From assembly GCA_015680685.1 (NCBI GenBank), contig MNCI01015530.1, forward strand, positions 400,803 to 464,802: a stretch of DNA of 64,000 nucleotides, read 5' to 3'. This stretch comes from Gnetum montanum. Taxonomy: Eukaryota; Streptophyta; Gnetopsida; Gnetales; Gnetaceae. The position numbers and the translations under genes are program-made. Positions 47,600 to 56,868 of the stretch are shown here, piece by piece (the first letter of the stretch is position 1; every line of letters begins with the position of its first letter). A model generated the notes under the pieces. The model was not told the DNA's origin and did no database searches. It saw only the letters and a program-made list of their open reading frames with translations.

Positions 47600-48760
47600 C
47601 ACAGATGGCCTTGAGGATGAGGTCTCCCTTCTACACTAGCCATCGATGAGGATCTACATGGTGCTTCTGCTATTGTTTGTTCTAGTAATGCTCAATTCGT
47701 CTCAGCGTCTACACGCATTCCTCCTCCACCGAGTCGAGATCGATGATTCATGATTTGTTGTTCTGGGCTTTGCTTACGGCATTGAATAGGATCATCTGAA
47801 GTGAGGATACCTACAACTCAAGAGGCAATACAGCTTTAGATCCATAAACAAGACTGTAACAGGTCTTACTCGTCGCAGTTCTGTAAGTTCTTCGATAGGC
47901 CCAGAGGATGTAGAGTATTTTCTCGTGCCATTGCCTCTTGCTATTGCTAAGCATCTGCTTCAGTAAGTTGATGATGGACTTATTTGTAGCCTTCGCCTGC
48001 TCATTCGCCTATGAATAATAAGGGGAAGAAAATTATTGTTAAATGCCTATATTGCTACAAAAGGTTCAGGTTTCCATACGGCTGAATTGTGGTCCATTGT
48101 CGGTCACAATAGTCATCGGAAGCCCAAACCTAGTCACGATGTTATCGAGGATGAAATGGCAGATTTGCTGAGATGTTATTTTCCTCAGGGGAATAGCTTC
48201 CATCCACTTAGTAAAATACTCTGTGGTAGTGATAATGAAGCTATGCCCTGTGGAGGACTTAGGCATGATAGGCCCTATGAGGTCTAGTCCCCATCGTTAG
48301 AAAGGCCACATAATTTGTGTTGGGTGTAGGTCTATAGGTGCTATGTGTATGAGGTTTGCATATCTCTAGCATGTGTCACATGTCTTGAACTTCGACAGGA
48401 AGTCACACTCCATGTAGGGCCAATAGTACCCTAGGCATTTGATTTTCACAACCATAGGCCTGGGTGCTATGTGTCCACCACACAGCCCTTCATGAACCTC
48501 ATTAACTACCTTTTGTGCTTGCTTACCACCCATGCATGCTAGCAATATCCCATCATAGGATCGTCAGCACAGTGTGTAATTTCCCATGAGCATGTATTGT
48601 CAAGCACGTTTGCGAATTGCATCTCTTTGAGCCACTGTCAATCCACCTAGGAATTCACCATGCTGTAAATAAGCTTTAATGTTATCATACCACTCCAGGG
48701 TGTCTGCAGCATCGACAAGGGCCACGTGTTCCACCTAAGTGATAGGCTCCGTGCATTCTA
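47600..48760 (-). pseudogene. Integrase of element K, zinc-binding and catalytic part
   Basis: Core motifs on the minus strand: the segment around 48266-48066 reads GHSFIITTTEYFTKWMEAIP, then TRFGLPMTIVTDNGPQF with the second catalytic Asp intact. The catalytic Glu region (about 47980) reads NEQAKATNKSII, with Lys where Glu is required. The zinc-binding domain lies near 48550-48400 with stops. The part ends at GDLILKAI (47620), where the solo LTR follows. It cannot be active. Confidence 0.75.
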
Positions 48761-49330
48761 TGATCGCAGTTGGCAGGTTTGCCAAGGAATGTGATGGGAT
48801 GTTTAACATGAGGGTAGCTAAGGCATCTGGCATGTGTGCACATCCGCAGTTACGAATTGCTTTAGTAAGATTTTTGCTAGGTTACAATAGGGTTGCAGGT
48901 GCGTAGCCTTGCAGGCGTAGACTTCGGTGATTTGATTCATGACTAGTTGTGAATCTTCCCGGATCGCCAGGTATTGTACATGCAACACACGGGCAGTTAA
49001 GAGGCCTCTAAGTAGCCCCTCGTACTCTGCCACGTTTTTGGTGCAAGGGAATGCAAAACGATAAGTGGATGGGTACATTTCCCTAGAGGGAAATGTGATC
49101 ATGCTAGCAGCACTACCTCCTCGCGTGGTTGAGGCACCATCAAAGTGTAAGGTTGCCTCGAAATGTGACAGGACGATGGCAACATTGCTAATGTATTCAT
49201 TTGGGAACTCGGGATCTATGATTGTCTGGTCGTCAACTAGCGAGGCTGCAAGTTGGGTTTCTATGGCTTGGCCCTTTGTCGACGATTGACTTACATAACG
49301 TAGGTCGAACTCCGCAGTTATTGCTTTCCA
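48700..49330 (-). pseudogene. Second, archaeal-type RNase H of element K
   Basis: The minus strand reads LHFDGASTTRGGSA (first acidic residue, about 49150), VAEYEGLLRGLL (Glu), REDSQLVMNQITEVYACKA (Asp), then LQPYCNLAKILLKQF. This is the aRNH fold that Tat-lineage retrotransposons carry in addition to the usual RNase H. The open part is 49102-48818; a spacer joins it to the first RNase H. Its presence places K, and likewise F, in the Tat lineage. Confidence 0.75.
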
Positions 49331-49840
49331 TTAAGCTATCCTACTACTTTCGTACAGGTTGCCAGTAATAGCCCGGAGTATGTTGCTTTTGCAAATGATG
49401 TTGGTTGTGCTGCGAAATAGGTAATGTTGCCACTTTTTTAGTGCGAACACTAAGGCTAGGTAGTTCCTCTCTACCTCGTTGTATTTTTCCTCATATGCTA
49501 TCAGTGCGTGGCTTAGGTAATACACCAGTATCTCAGAACCGTCATCCACTTTTAACATTATAGTGTGGCAATGGATGCATCAAAGGTGTCAAGGTATATG
49601 AAGAAAGGCTTGTCCCTTTGCAGCAGGTATACCGTTGGGAGGTGTGAGAGCTCCTTCTTTAGGTTGTCGAAGGCTTGTTGACACTGAGCCATCCACTCGA
49701 AGTCAACCCCCTTCTTTAGAAGATGTTGCATCGGGTGTAACTTGTCAGTCAACCTTGCTATAAACCTTCAAATGAATTGCACTCTACCCTATAAACCACG
49801 TAACTCTTTAAGATTTGTAGGGGGGTAGATTGATGATGGT
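49331..49840 (-). pseudogene. RT C-terminus and first RNase H of element K
   Basis: The RT thumb-connection part (49840-49560) reads IINLPP, then FIARLTDKLHPMQHLLKKG and FEWMAQCQQAFDNLK. RNase H (49558-49331) reads VYYLSHALIAYEEKYNEVE, RNYLALVFALKKWQHYL and ICKSNILRAITGN. The RT match stops abruptly at 49840, where the LTR of element F begins (tgtac, 49841); the expected RT palm of K is absent. Confidence 0.75.
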
Positions 49841-51297
49841 TGTACTATCCAAAATCATCAGTCTCTGGCTAGAATGAAACAGAAACCAAGAGATCCCAGG
49901 ACAAGCACAGAAGACCCTACCTTCACCTGAGGGCAAGCTGGAACTAATGAAGGTAGAGTACCTTGGGTAGTCCACACACAGATCAGACAAGGATTTCCCA
50001 AAACGTATGCTGATGTGCAATACGCTGGGTTATATGCAAACGGCGTAACAAATGTAAAACCAAGCGTAAACGTACAGGAATGCAAATAATAAGTACACAA
50101 AATGAACGAAAAATTGTAATAAATCTTACCGAAAGAAATGTGGCAATATTATTACATAATGGAAGTTACAATGCACCAGTCTAAACGTAGTTGTGGGTTT
50201 GACACAAGGTGGACAAAAAGCTCCGGTGGATGCAGTGGGATGATGGTTTGCTGGATTCGGCTGCAAGCACAGCGTGAAGGCTATATGTTCAACGTATGGG
50301 ATAGAAGCCCAACGTGAAGGATGCAATGTTCTAGATGTTCTCAGTGTGGATTGCCCCAAATTTTTGCCAAGATGTCTCTGATTTTCGAACCTTGATCTGG
50401 TCAAAAATCAAGGTTTTTATATAGGCGTGGGCATTTTATTCAGATCTGAGACAGGATTATTAGCTATGGGGTGCTAGAATTCTGGATCAGGTGACATGTG
50501 GAGCTTTGACTGAGTGTAGATGAATGAAATTTTACAAGTGTACAGCGTGTTTCACGCCAACGTGTACTCCTGTACACCAGCATGTACATGATGGGCATGT
50601 GAACACAGCGTATAGACTTGACTAAAACAAAAGAGGTCATTTTTACAAACTATTGCTACAACAGGAAGTATCCAGTTCACCCTTTGGATTTGTGCTCGAA
50701 TGTCACGAGAGTGCTACTTGCAGATATTCTTCGACTTGATCTGATATGGCTCTGCTGATGTCTTCCACTGATGTACATTGTGCTGCACGCTGGATGGTGC
50801 ACGCTGGGCATACACACTGAGCTTATACGCTGGGCATACACGCCAGGCATACACACTGAGCGTACAGGATGTACATGCTTAGCGTATGAATCCCAAAGCG
50901 CATGATTTCAAGGTCAAAAACCAAATTTTCTTGAGCCCATGATGACACCTAACCATTGCACTGTCTCTAAGAGGTAATGCCTTGTGAAAACCTTGCCCTG
51001 GAGTGCCTGTTTCGGGTAATCTTTGGTGTTGCACGCTGGGCATGCATGCTGGGTGTGTACGCTAGGCGTGCACACTGCGTACTCAGTAAAACCAAGTGTT
51101 TTGAGCTAAGAATGGCAAGTTTGATTTCAGATGTTGCCGTAGTCTTCTATGGATCCCGAAGAACCATTTCGTGCTTGATTTGACACTGTTTGAAGCTGTC
51201 TACGAGGTTTTCAAGCTTCAGTCATGCTGGGGGGGCATCATGACTTAGCCTGATTCTTGTCGAAGAAGTACTAAGCTCAAAATTTTGTGGTGTTTCA
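49841..51297 (-). repeat. 3' LTR of element F (1457 bp)
   Basis: Minus strand start TGAAACACCACAAAA after ACAAAGAGGGGCCAA; end GATAGTACA. A strong TATA box (CCTATATAAAAAC) lies at 50412-50424. U3 (50530-51090) has degenerate units of the type cacgctgggcatacac and agcgtacag, replacing the tgctacgctaca palindromes of K. It is homologous to 41511-43263 at both ends. Confidence 0.7.
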
Positions 51298-51372
51298 TTG
51301 GCCCCTCTTTGTTGACGCTTGGAGGAATCAACCCAAGAAGCATCGACAAAGAAGTACAAAACACCACAAGTG
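51283..51372 (-). other. Inverted repeat over the polypurine tract / U3 junction of element F
   Basis: Plus-strand arm 1 (tggtgtttcattggcccc, then tctttgttgacgctt) pairs imperfectly with arm 2 (aagcatcgacaaagaagta, then caaaacacca), with about 20 bases between. Element K keeps the same arrangement at 43255-43330. Confidence 0.6.
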
Positions 51373-52400
51373 ACTTTGTAGAAACATTGTCCTTTGACAC
51401 TTGGCCTAGTATCGTCGCACCGTGTTCAATAGTACATGGGATTAATGAAATGAAATTTATAGCTAGATAGGGGGATGAAAATTGTGGAGATTGGGAACTA
51501 ATCTAGGAATTGTGCATAGGGAAGGGGATGCTCTGGTGTGTGTCAGGTCATGTTGATCCTTGTCAATAGCCATTGTCTAGCAGACTCGAGACCAAGACAT
51601 CAGGTGTACATCCTTTGGAGGAACAAGACTCTTGTTTAAGAGGACTTGTTGGCATAACGAAAGCCACGATGATGATGTGTTACGTTCTTTGGAGGAATAG
51701 GGCCTCTATTTGATATTCAAGTGCACCTATTGGAGGAGAGCCAGAGCCACTTAATGAGATGTTACTTGAGTGTTTGAGACTTGAGTACTTGCTTCCAAGA
51801 CAATTGCCTTCCTGCCTAGGGCTTATATAGGAAGTGCCAAGGGTTTTTTTTTTTTTTTTTGAAAGAGCTTCATTTTGATCTTGTAGATCTTGTACTCATT
51901 GCTCAAGTGCCATGTCGTGTGTTGCATGTTGTGCATTGCATGTTGTGTGTTGCAACTACTTAAAGGTGGTTGCAACTACTTAAAGGTGGTGCAGTGCGCC
52001 ACAGTGTGCTTAATGTTTTCGAGTGCACTAGGTGTGTCTAGGGTATGACTGAGTAGAGTATTTTGAGGAATAGATGGGAAGTATAACGGGAAATGTACTA
52101 GTAAATGGCTTGATTAACCTGGTTACGTGTGTTAGGCACAATGTGATACCTTGCCTCTGTGACGAAGTGCATTCTTGCACGAGCACCTCTGAGTGTCATC
52201 CTGCAAACACAACGTCAAAAAGGCAAGAAAACCATGAGTGGGTGAGTAAGCTTAGACTTGAACAACATTTGATAGAACCAGGCATCAGATATGGAATATG
52301 AATGTCAGCGATGTTGTTAGGATCCACTGGTGATGAGTGAGGCAGTAGCTCTGATGAAGTTTGAATGCAGCTACCAATCAGGAGACTGGAGATGAAGCTA
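51373..52400 (-). other. 3' untranslated part of element F
   Basis: No gene recognised. It holds a 19-20 base T run (about 51847-51866), a TATA-like stretch on the minus strand (CCTATATAAGCCC, near 51825-51838) and a short tandem repeat of gcaactacttaaaggtggt (51953-51988). Confidence 0.5.
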
Positions 52401-52690
52401 CCAGTTTATAGTTATAGCGGACTATTGTGGGTTAGTTTTACGTTATAACCCATTGGACGGTGCCAGTTTATCATCGTAGTAGATGGTACACTGTTAGTTT
52501 ATAGTCTTGGTGGACTGTGAAGAGGCAAACCAGTTTATAGTCTTAGTGGACTCTGGTGAAGAAAACTGTGGCAGTTTAAAGTCATGCCGGACAGGCCCTA
52601 GTTTATTATCATTACAGACGAACTGCGGTGCCAGTTTATTATCATAACGCTAGGACTAGCTATGGTATCAGTTTACCATCATGATTCCAG
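52401..52690 (-). repeat. Octapeptide-type repeat array after integrase of element F
   Basis: About nine units with the same core as in K. On the minus strand three neighbours are in one frame: R-Y-D-N-K-L-A, V-C-N-D-N-K-L-G and V-R-H-D-F-K-L-P. The next two (V-H-x-D-Y-K-L type) are shifted by one base. The frame is separated from integrase by several stops just after its C-terminal FYV. Confidence 0.7.
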
Positions 52691-52715
52691 GACTAGCACA
52701 TACCTAAGTTCATGT

Positions 52716-53810
52716 TCAAACATAGAATGGTTTCAAGTACAAGTGATTCGTTGGATGTGCGAGTTCATTACCATTCATATCGGTTAATTTAAATGCTCCA
52801 TTGTCAAATGCTTTGGTGACCAAGAAGGGTCCTTCCCAATTGGCTGAGAATTTGTCTGGGAGTTCCCGAATGGTTTTGAGTACAAGGTCGCCTTCCTTGA
52901 TCAGGCATTTATGGATATTGTGTTGATGGTGCCACCGTTGTTGCCCTTGGTACCATTCAATCTGATCGACTGCACGCATGCATTCCTCCTTCACCGAATT
53001 CAAGTCAACAATGCGTAATTCATTGTTTTAATCTTCGTCGAGGAGTCTGGAGAGTGTGATCCTTAGGGATGGTACCTGCAACTCCAAAGGTAAAACAGCT
53101 TCTGAACCATAAACAAGACCATATGGCATCTTACCTATGGAGGTCCAATGCGTAGTGTGATAAGCCCATAGTGCGTATACTAACTATTCATGCCATTTTC
53201 TCTTGCTCTGTGTAAGCATCTTCTTTAGTACTGAGATGATGATCTTATTTATGGCCTTGGCTTGTCCATTGCTCTGAGGGTAGTATGGGGATGAAAATGA
53301 ATGTTTTATCCCTAGACCTTCACAGAAAGTTGTAGTTTCGGTACTGCTAAACTGTGGCCCATTATGAGTGATGATGGTCATTGGAATGCCAAAACAGGTC
53401 ACAATGTTTTCTAGAATGAAGTTGCATGTGTCTAGATTTGGTCTTCCTAAGAGGAATAGCTTCTACCCATTTCGTGAAATACTCTATCGTGGTTATGATG
53501 AAGCTATGTCCTTCAGAAGATGGGGGAGTTATTGACCCGATAATGTCTAACCCCCACTTCTGGAAAGGCCAAGTGATTTGTGTCGTATGCAACTTATTTG
53601 GTGAAACATGTATCAGATTGCTATGTTTTTGATAGATACTACACATTTTGACCTTGGAGAAGCAGTCATACTTCATGTGTGGCCAATAATAGCTAAAACA
53701 TCTTATTTTCGTTGCCATTTCTTTAGGCGCTATGTGTCCTCCGCATAGTCCATCATGTACTTGCTCGATGATGGTTTGACCATCAGTGCTACTAACGCAT
53801 GTTAACAATA
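52716..53810 (-). pseudogene. Integrase of element F
   Basis: Zinc-binding part: EQVHDGLCGGHIAPKE, then IRCFSYYWPHMKYDC and CSIYQKH. Core: WPFQKWGLDIIGSITP (first catalytic Asp intact), IEYFTKWVEAIPL. The frame shifts near 53400 into MTCFGIPMTIITHNGPQFSS, where the second catalytic Asp is His. Then SPYYPQSNGQAKAINKI, with Lys in place of the catalytic Glu. The C-terminal GPY/F domain is open at 53003-52716 (KFSANWEGPFLVTKAF, NHLYLKPFYV). Two lost catalytic residues and a frame shift make it inactive. Confidence 0.85.
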
Positions 53811-53859
53811 TGCCTTCTTAAGATCGATGACATAACGTGTCTCCTATTAATGCATACTG

Positions 53860-54860
53860 TCAAGAACATTTTCGTACTGCGTATTTTTGTGCATTCGTTA
53901 AGTGTTGCGGTGTTTCACTACGTAGAAGGTACTCTTTTATGTCATCATACCATTCTACCGTGTGTGTTGTACTAACGGATGCAATCGGTAATTCATCGAG
54001 AGTATCAGTTATGGATTTAGCACAACTGATTATAGAGCTAGGTAACATGTGGAACATATTCGGCGATATGTTTAGAGCTAACATGGCAAGTGCATATGTG
54101 ATGGTGTTATCATTTCTGGAAACATGTTGCACATTTGTATCTTCAAATCGCTTCAGTAAATGCTTAGCCAAATCACAGTATGGTTGTAAATGTTGCGCTT
54201 TGCATGTATAAACGTCAGTGACTTGATTTAAAACTAGTTGTGTCTCCCCTGACTACTAGTCATGTGATGTCTGATGCTAGTGTCGCCATGAGACCTCTAA
54301 GGAGACCTTCGTATTCTGTTACGTTGTTGGTACAGTGAAAGTTGAAGCGATAAGCAAAGGGTCATATCTCCCCAAAGGGATAGGTGATGATGGCGACAGC
54401 ACTTCCCCCTCGAGAGGTGGATGCTCCATCACAGTTCAAAATGGCATCGTAGTCATTGGGTACTATGTCTATCACACTTACATTTTCATTAGGGAACTCT
54501 GGCTCTATTGTTGCCTGGTCATGCATTGGTGATGCAGTCATTTGATTTGCTATGGCTTGACCTTTAACTGATGATTGCATTATATAGTGTAGGTCGAACT
54601 CAACTATCATGGCTTTCTAGCAAGCTATTCTACTTGACTCATAAACATTTCCTATGATGGCTCTGAGCATGTTATCCTTGCAGATTATATTGACTTGGTT
54701 ATGGAAGAGATAATGTAGCCATTTCCTCAAGGAGAAGATAAGGGCTAAACACGACCTCTGCACCTTGTTGTACTTCTTCTCATGGGCCACTAATGCATGG
54801 CTTAAATAGTAAACAGGGACCTTAGTTCCATCGTCTCATTTCTGGCAAAGCATAGAAGTG
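53860..54860 (-). pseudogene. Dual RNase H region of element F
   Basis: First RNase H (about 54860-54600): remains of the HALVAHEKK-like block, then ICKDNMLRAIIGNVYESSRIA. Spacer: QSSVKGQAIANQMTASPMHD. Second, archaeal-type RNase H (54480-53860): AILNCDGASTSRGGSAVAII (acidic residue 1), NNVTEYEGLLRGLMATL (Glu), GDTQLVLNQVTDVYTC (Asp), and VSRNDNTITYALAMLA. All acidic residues of the second domain are visible, with one stop before GDTQLV. The linker to integrase follows. This confirms the Tat lineage. Confidence 0.75.
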
Positions 54861-54907
54861 ATGGATGAATCCGAGGTGGCCAGGTAGATATAGAATGGTT
54901 TGTTATT

Positions 54908-56133
54908 CTAAGGAGGATAAACTGTTAGTAGTTGAACAGGTGTCGTTTTAATGTTATCAAATGCTTCTTGGCACTGTGAAGTCCATTTAAAATGGACATT
55001 CTTACGTAGCAAATGGTTCATGGGTTTCAACTTGTCCGTCAGTTTTTCTATGAAATGCCTAATGAACTGTAATCGACCTTGTAGACCCTGAAGTTCAATA
55101 AGGTTACTTGGTGGTTTTAAGTTGATAATAGCTTTAACCTTATCTGGATCTACTCGTATTCCTATTTCTGATACTATGAAACCTAGCATCTTGCCTATTT
55201 TTACCCCGAAGACACATTTCTTTGGGTTGAGCCTAAGTTCATATTTGAGGCAACGTTTTAGGACCAAATCTAAGTCTTGGATGTGCTGCTCTGGCATTTT
55301 CAATTTAATTGCGATGTCATCCACNGATATGTGGCACCAACGTTCTTCAAGCCGAATGGCATCATTGTATAACAAAAGGTACCCCATGGTGTTATGAAGG
55401 TTGTCCTAAGTTGATGTTTAGGGTTAATCTGTATCTGGTTATATCCTGAAAAACCATCCATAAAAGATAACAAGGCATGTCCAGCGGTCGAATCAACTAG
55501 TTGATCAATGCTAGGCAGGGGGAAATCATCTTTTATGGTCGCAACGTTGAGGTCCCGGAAGTTGATGCAAAGGCGAATGCTTTCGTTTTTCTTTGGGACA
55601 ATGACCATGTTGGATACCCAGTCAGCATAGTCAACAGCCCGAATGAACCCAGCCTGATAGAGTTTGGTGATCTCATTGCGGACAGCCAATGCTACTTCAG
55701 GCTTAACCTTGCGTGCTTTTTACTTAACTAGTCTTAATTTTGGATAAAGTATGATATTGTGCTGGACGATTCGGGGGTCTAACCCAGGAATGTCAGTGTA
55801 GGACCAAGTGAATGCTTTTATGTTATCTCGAAGTATGTGTTCTATACCTTTGGCAAGCTGAGGTTGCAGTAGTGTGCTCAATTTTAATACCTTGACTTCA
55901 TCGTCAAGCATGATCATAGGGGTTTCAGTTAAAGGGTCTTCGATGATGCTATCAGCTTCTATGCCCAGGGATTTTGTCATGCCTTCATAGCTTTCTAATG
56001 TTTGTTGCATCGAGGCTACAAATATGTCATCTATTGATGGACCTAAGTTGATAGAATTTAGGTTGGTTTCTCCTGTGATCTTCCCACATAGTCCATTGAT
56101 GGTCAATGATGTGAATAGATGCTTGTAATCCAT
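54908..56133 (-). pseudogene. Reverse transcriptase of element F
   Basis: Leader (56133-55720): KGIEHILRDNIKAFTWSYTD, then IPGLDPRIVQHNIIL. Palm (55689-55326): AVRNEITKLYQAGFIRAVDY, VIVPKKNESIRLCINFRDLN, HALLSFMDGFSGYNQIQI, FCYTMMPFGLKNVGATY. A single N at 55325 follows GATY, and the sequence resumes at VDDIAIKLKMPEQH. About 20 residues normally lie between GATY(Q/F)R and YVDD, so the assembly lost about 60 bases there. The thumb-connection part continues with LNPKKCVFGVKIGKMLGFIV, then ELQGLQGRLQFIRHF. Apart from the gap the frame is largely open. Confidence 0.85.
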
Positions 56134-56150
56134 CAGGCTTTCTCCTGTAA
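56134..56150 (-). promoter_or_regulatory. Candidate 3' splice site just before RT of element F
   Basis: The minus strand reads CCCATTTATTTACAG (AG at 56146-56145), followed in frame by codons for ESLMDYK, the start of the RT frame. Ogre-type Tat elements are known to splice an intron between protease and RT. The donor side is not in place upstream. Confidence 0.4.
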
Positions 56151-56245
56151 ATAAATGGGGAGTAGAGTGAGCTTGGAAGGGCTATTACGCTTTTCTAGTC
56201 AATATAAATCATGTGTACATTTAACAGTGGCTAAGGTATGTAGTG

Positions 56246-56320
56246 GTAGTTTATCATCGTCCCTGGACGCATGGCAGTTTAAGGCCTTACTAGGCTGAAT
56301 GTGGCAGTTTAAGGCCTTTA
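56246..56320 (-). repeat. Three repeat-core units between RT of F and gene G1
   Basis: Plus strand: tagtttatcatcgtccctggac, gcagtttaaggccttac and gcagtttaaggcctttag. They are variants of the core found behind the integrases of K and F. Confidence 0.6.
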
Positions 56321-56868
56321 GTTGGTTGTATGATTTCTACATGGTTATTGGGTGTGAGACTGTTAGATGAGGAGTTTGTGTCAAACTTTTTAGTGTGGAC
56401 AACTGAAATTGTTTCGCAAGAGAATATGGTATGTGGTAGTATTCATTATATCGTTATTTTTGTTTAGCATTTGCTCATACTTTGTACTTTCGTTAATTTT
56501 GAATAAAATATTCAAGGCGGTGGCGGCAGGGTCAACACGGCGGTATAAAATACATGGAGTGAGCATGAACCCGATAGTCAACACAGGCAGCGTGAACTTG
56601 AGCCAAATCACAGCGTGAACATGAACCAAATTTCACGGCGTGAATGTGCATTTCAGGCGATAGTTTCAGCATGAACCTCAATCCCACAACGTCAGCGTGC
56701 AGCGTGCAAGAATCAGAGCAACATGCAGGACTAAACCCCGATGTGCAGCGTGTAGGAATCAGGGCAGCGTGTAGGACTAAACCCCGGCGTGCAGCGTGTA
56801 GGACTAAACCCCAGCGTGCAGCATGCAGGAACAAAACCCTAGCATACAGGGTTCTCGTGAATGCCACG
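56321..56868 (+). promoter_or_regulatory. Upstream region of gene G1 with TATA box and minisatellite
   Basis: A TATA box (GGTATAAAATACATGG, 56542-56557) lies about 320 bases before the first exon of G1, on the plus strand. From 56690 to 56835 three to four units of a 27-47 bp minisatellite follow, built on cagcgtgtaggactaaaccc. The RT of element F reads away on the other strand, so the two units diverge from here. Confidence 0.45.

Larger units (their letters stand above)
41511..49840 (-). mobile_element. Element K: Tat/Ogre-lineage Ty3/gypsy retrotransposon, 5' truncated
   Basis: On the minus strand: RT C-terminus (49840-49560), RNase H (49560-49331), a second archaeal-type RNase H (49170-48700), integrase (48700-47600 and 44670-44530), a repeat tail, a 3' non-coding part and the 3' LTR (43263-41511). 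Two RNase H domains are a hallmark of the Tat lineage. It is interrupted by a solo LTR (44676-47594) and by element F, whose LTR joins it inside RT at 49840/49841. Its own 5' half does not reappear in the window. Confidence 0.75.
49841..56146 (-). mobile_element. Element F: Tat/Ogre-lineage Ty3/gypsy retrotransposon, 5' part missing
   Basis: Minus strand: RT (56133-54908), RNase H, archaeal-type RNase H (54480-53860), integrase (53810-52716), repeat tail (52690-52401), 3' non-coding part, polypurine tract and 3' LTR (51297-49841). It is related to K in every part. Its 3' LTR joins the RT of K, so F inserted into K (TSD candidate atggt, 49836-49840; the other copy was not found). gag, protease and 5' LTR are not found upstream, where gene G1 begins on the opposite strand. 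Confidence 0.8.

Noticed and set aside
48180-53540. Glu in place of Asp in the EYFTKW motif of the integrases of K and F, first taken for a lost catalytic residue
   Set aside because: The first catalytic Asp of DDE integrases is the one in WG-x-D (WGLDIIG in F), which is intact. The residue before YFTKW is not catalytic.
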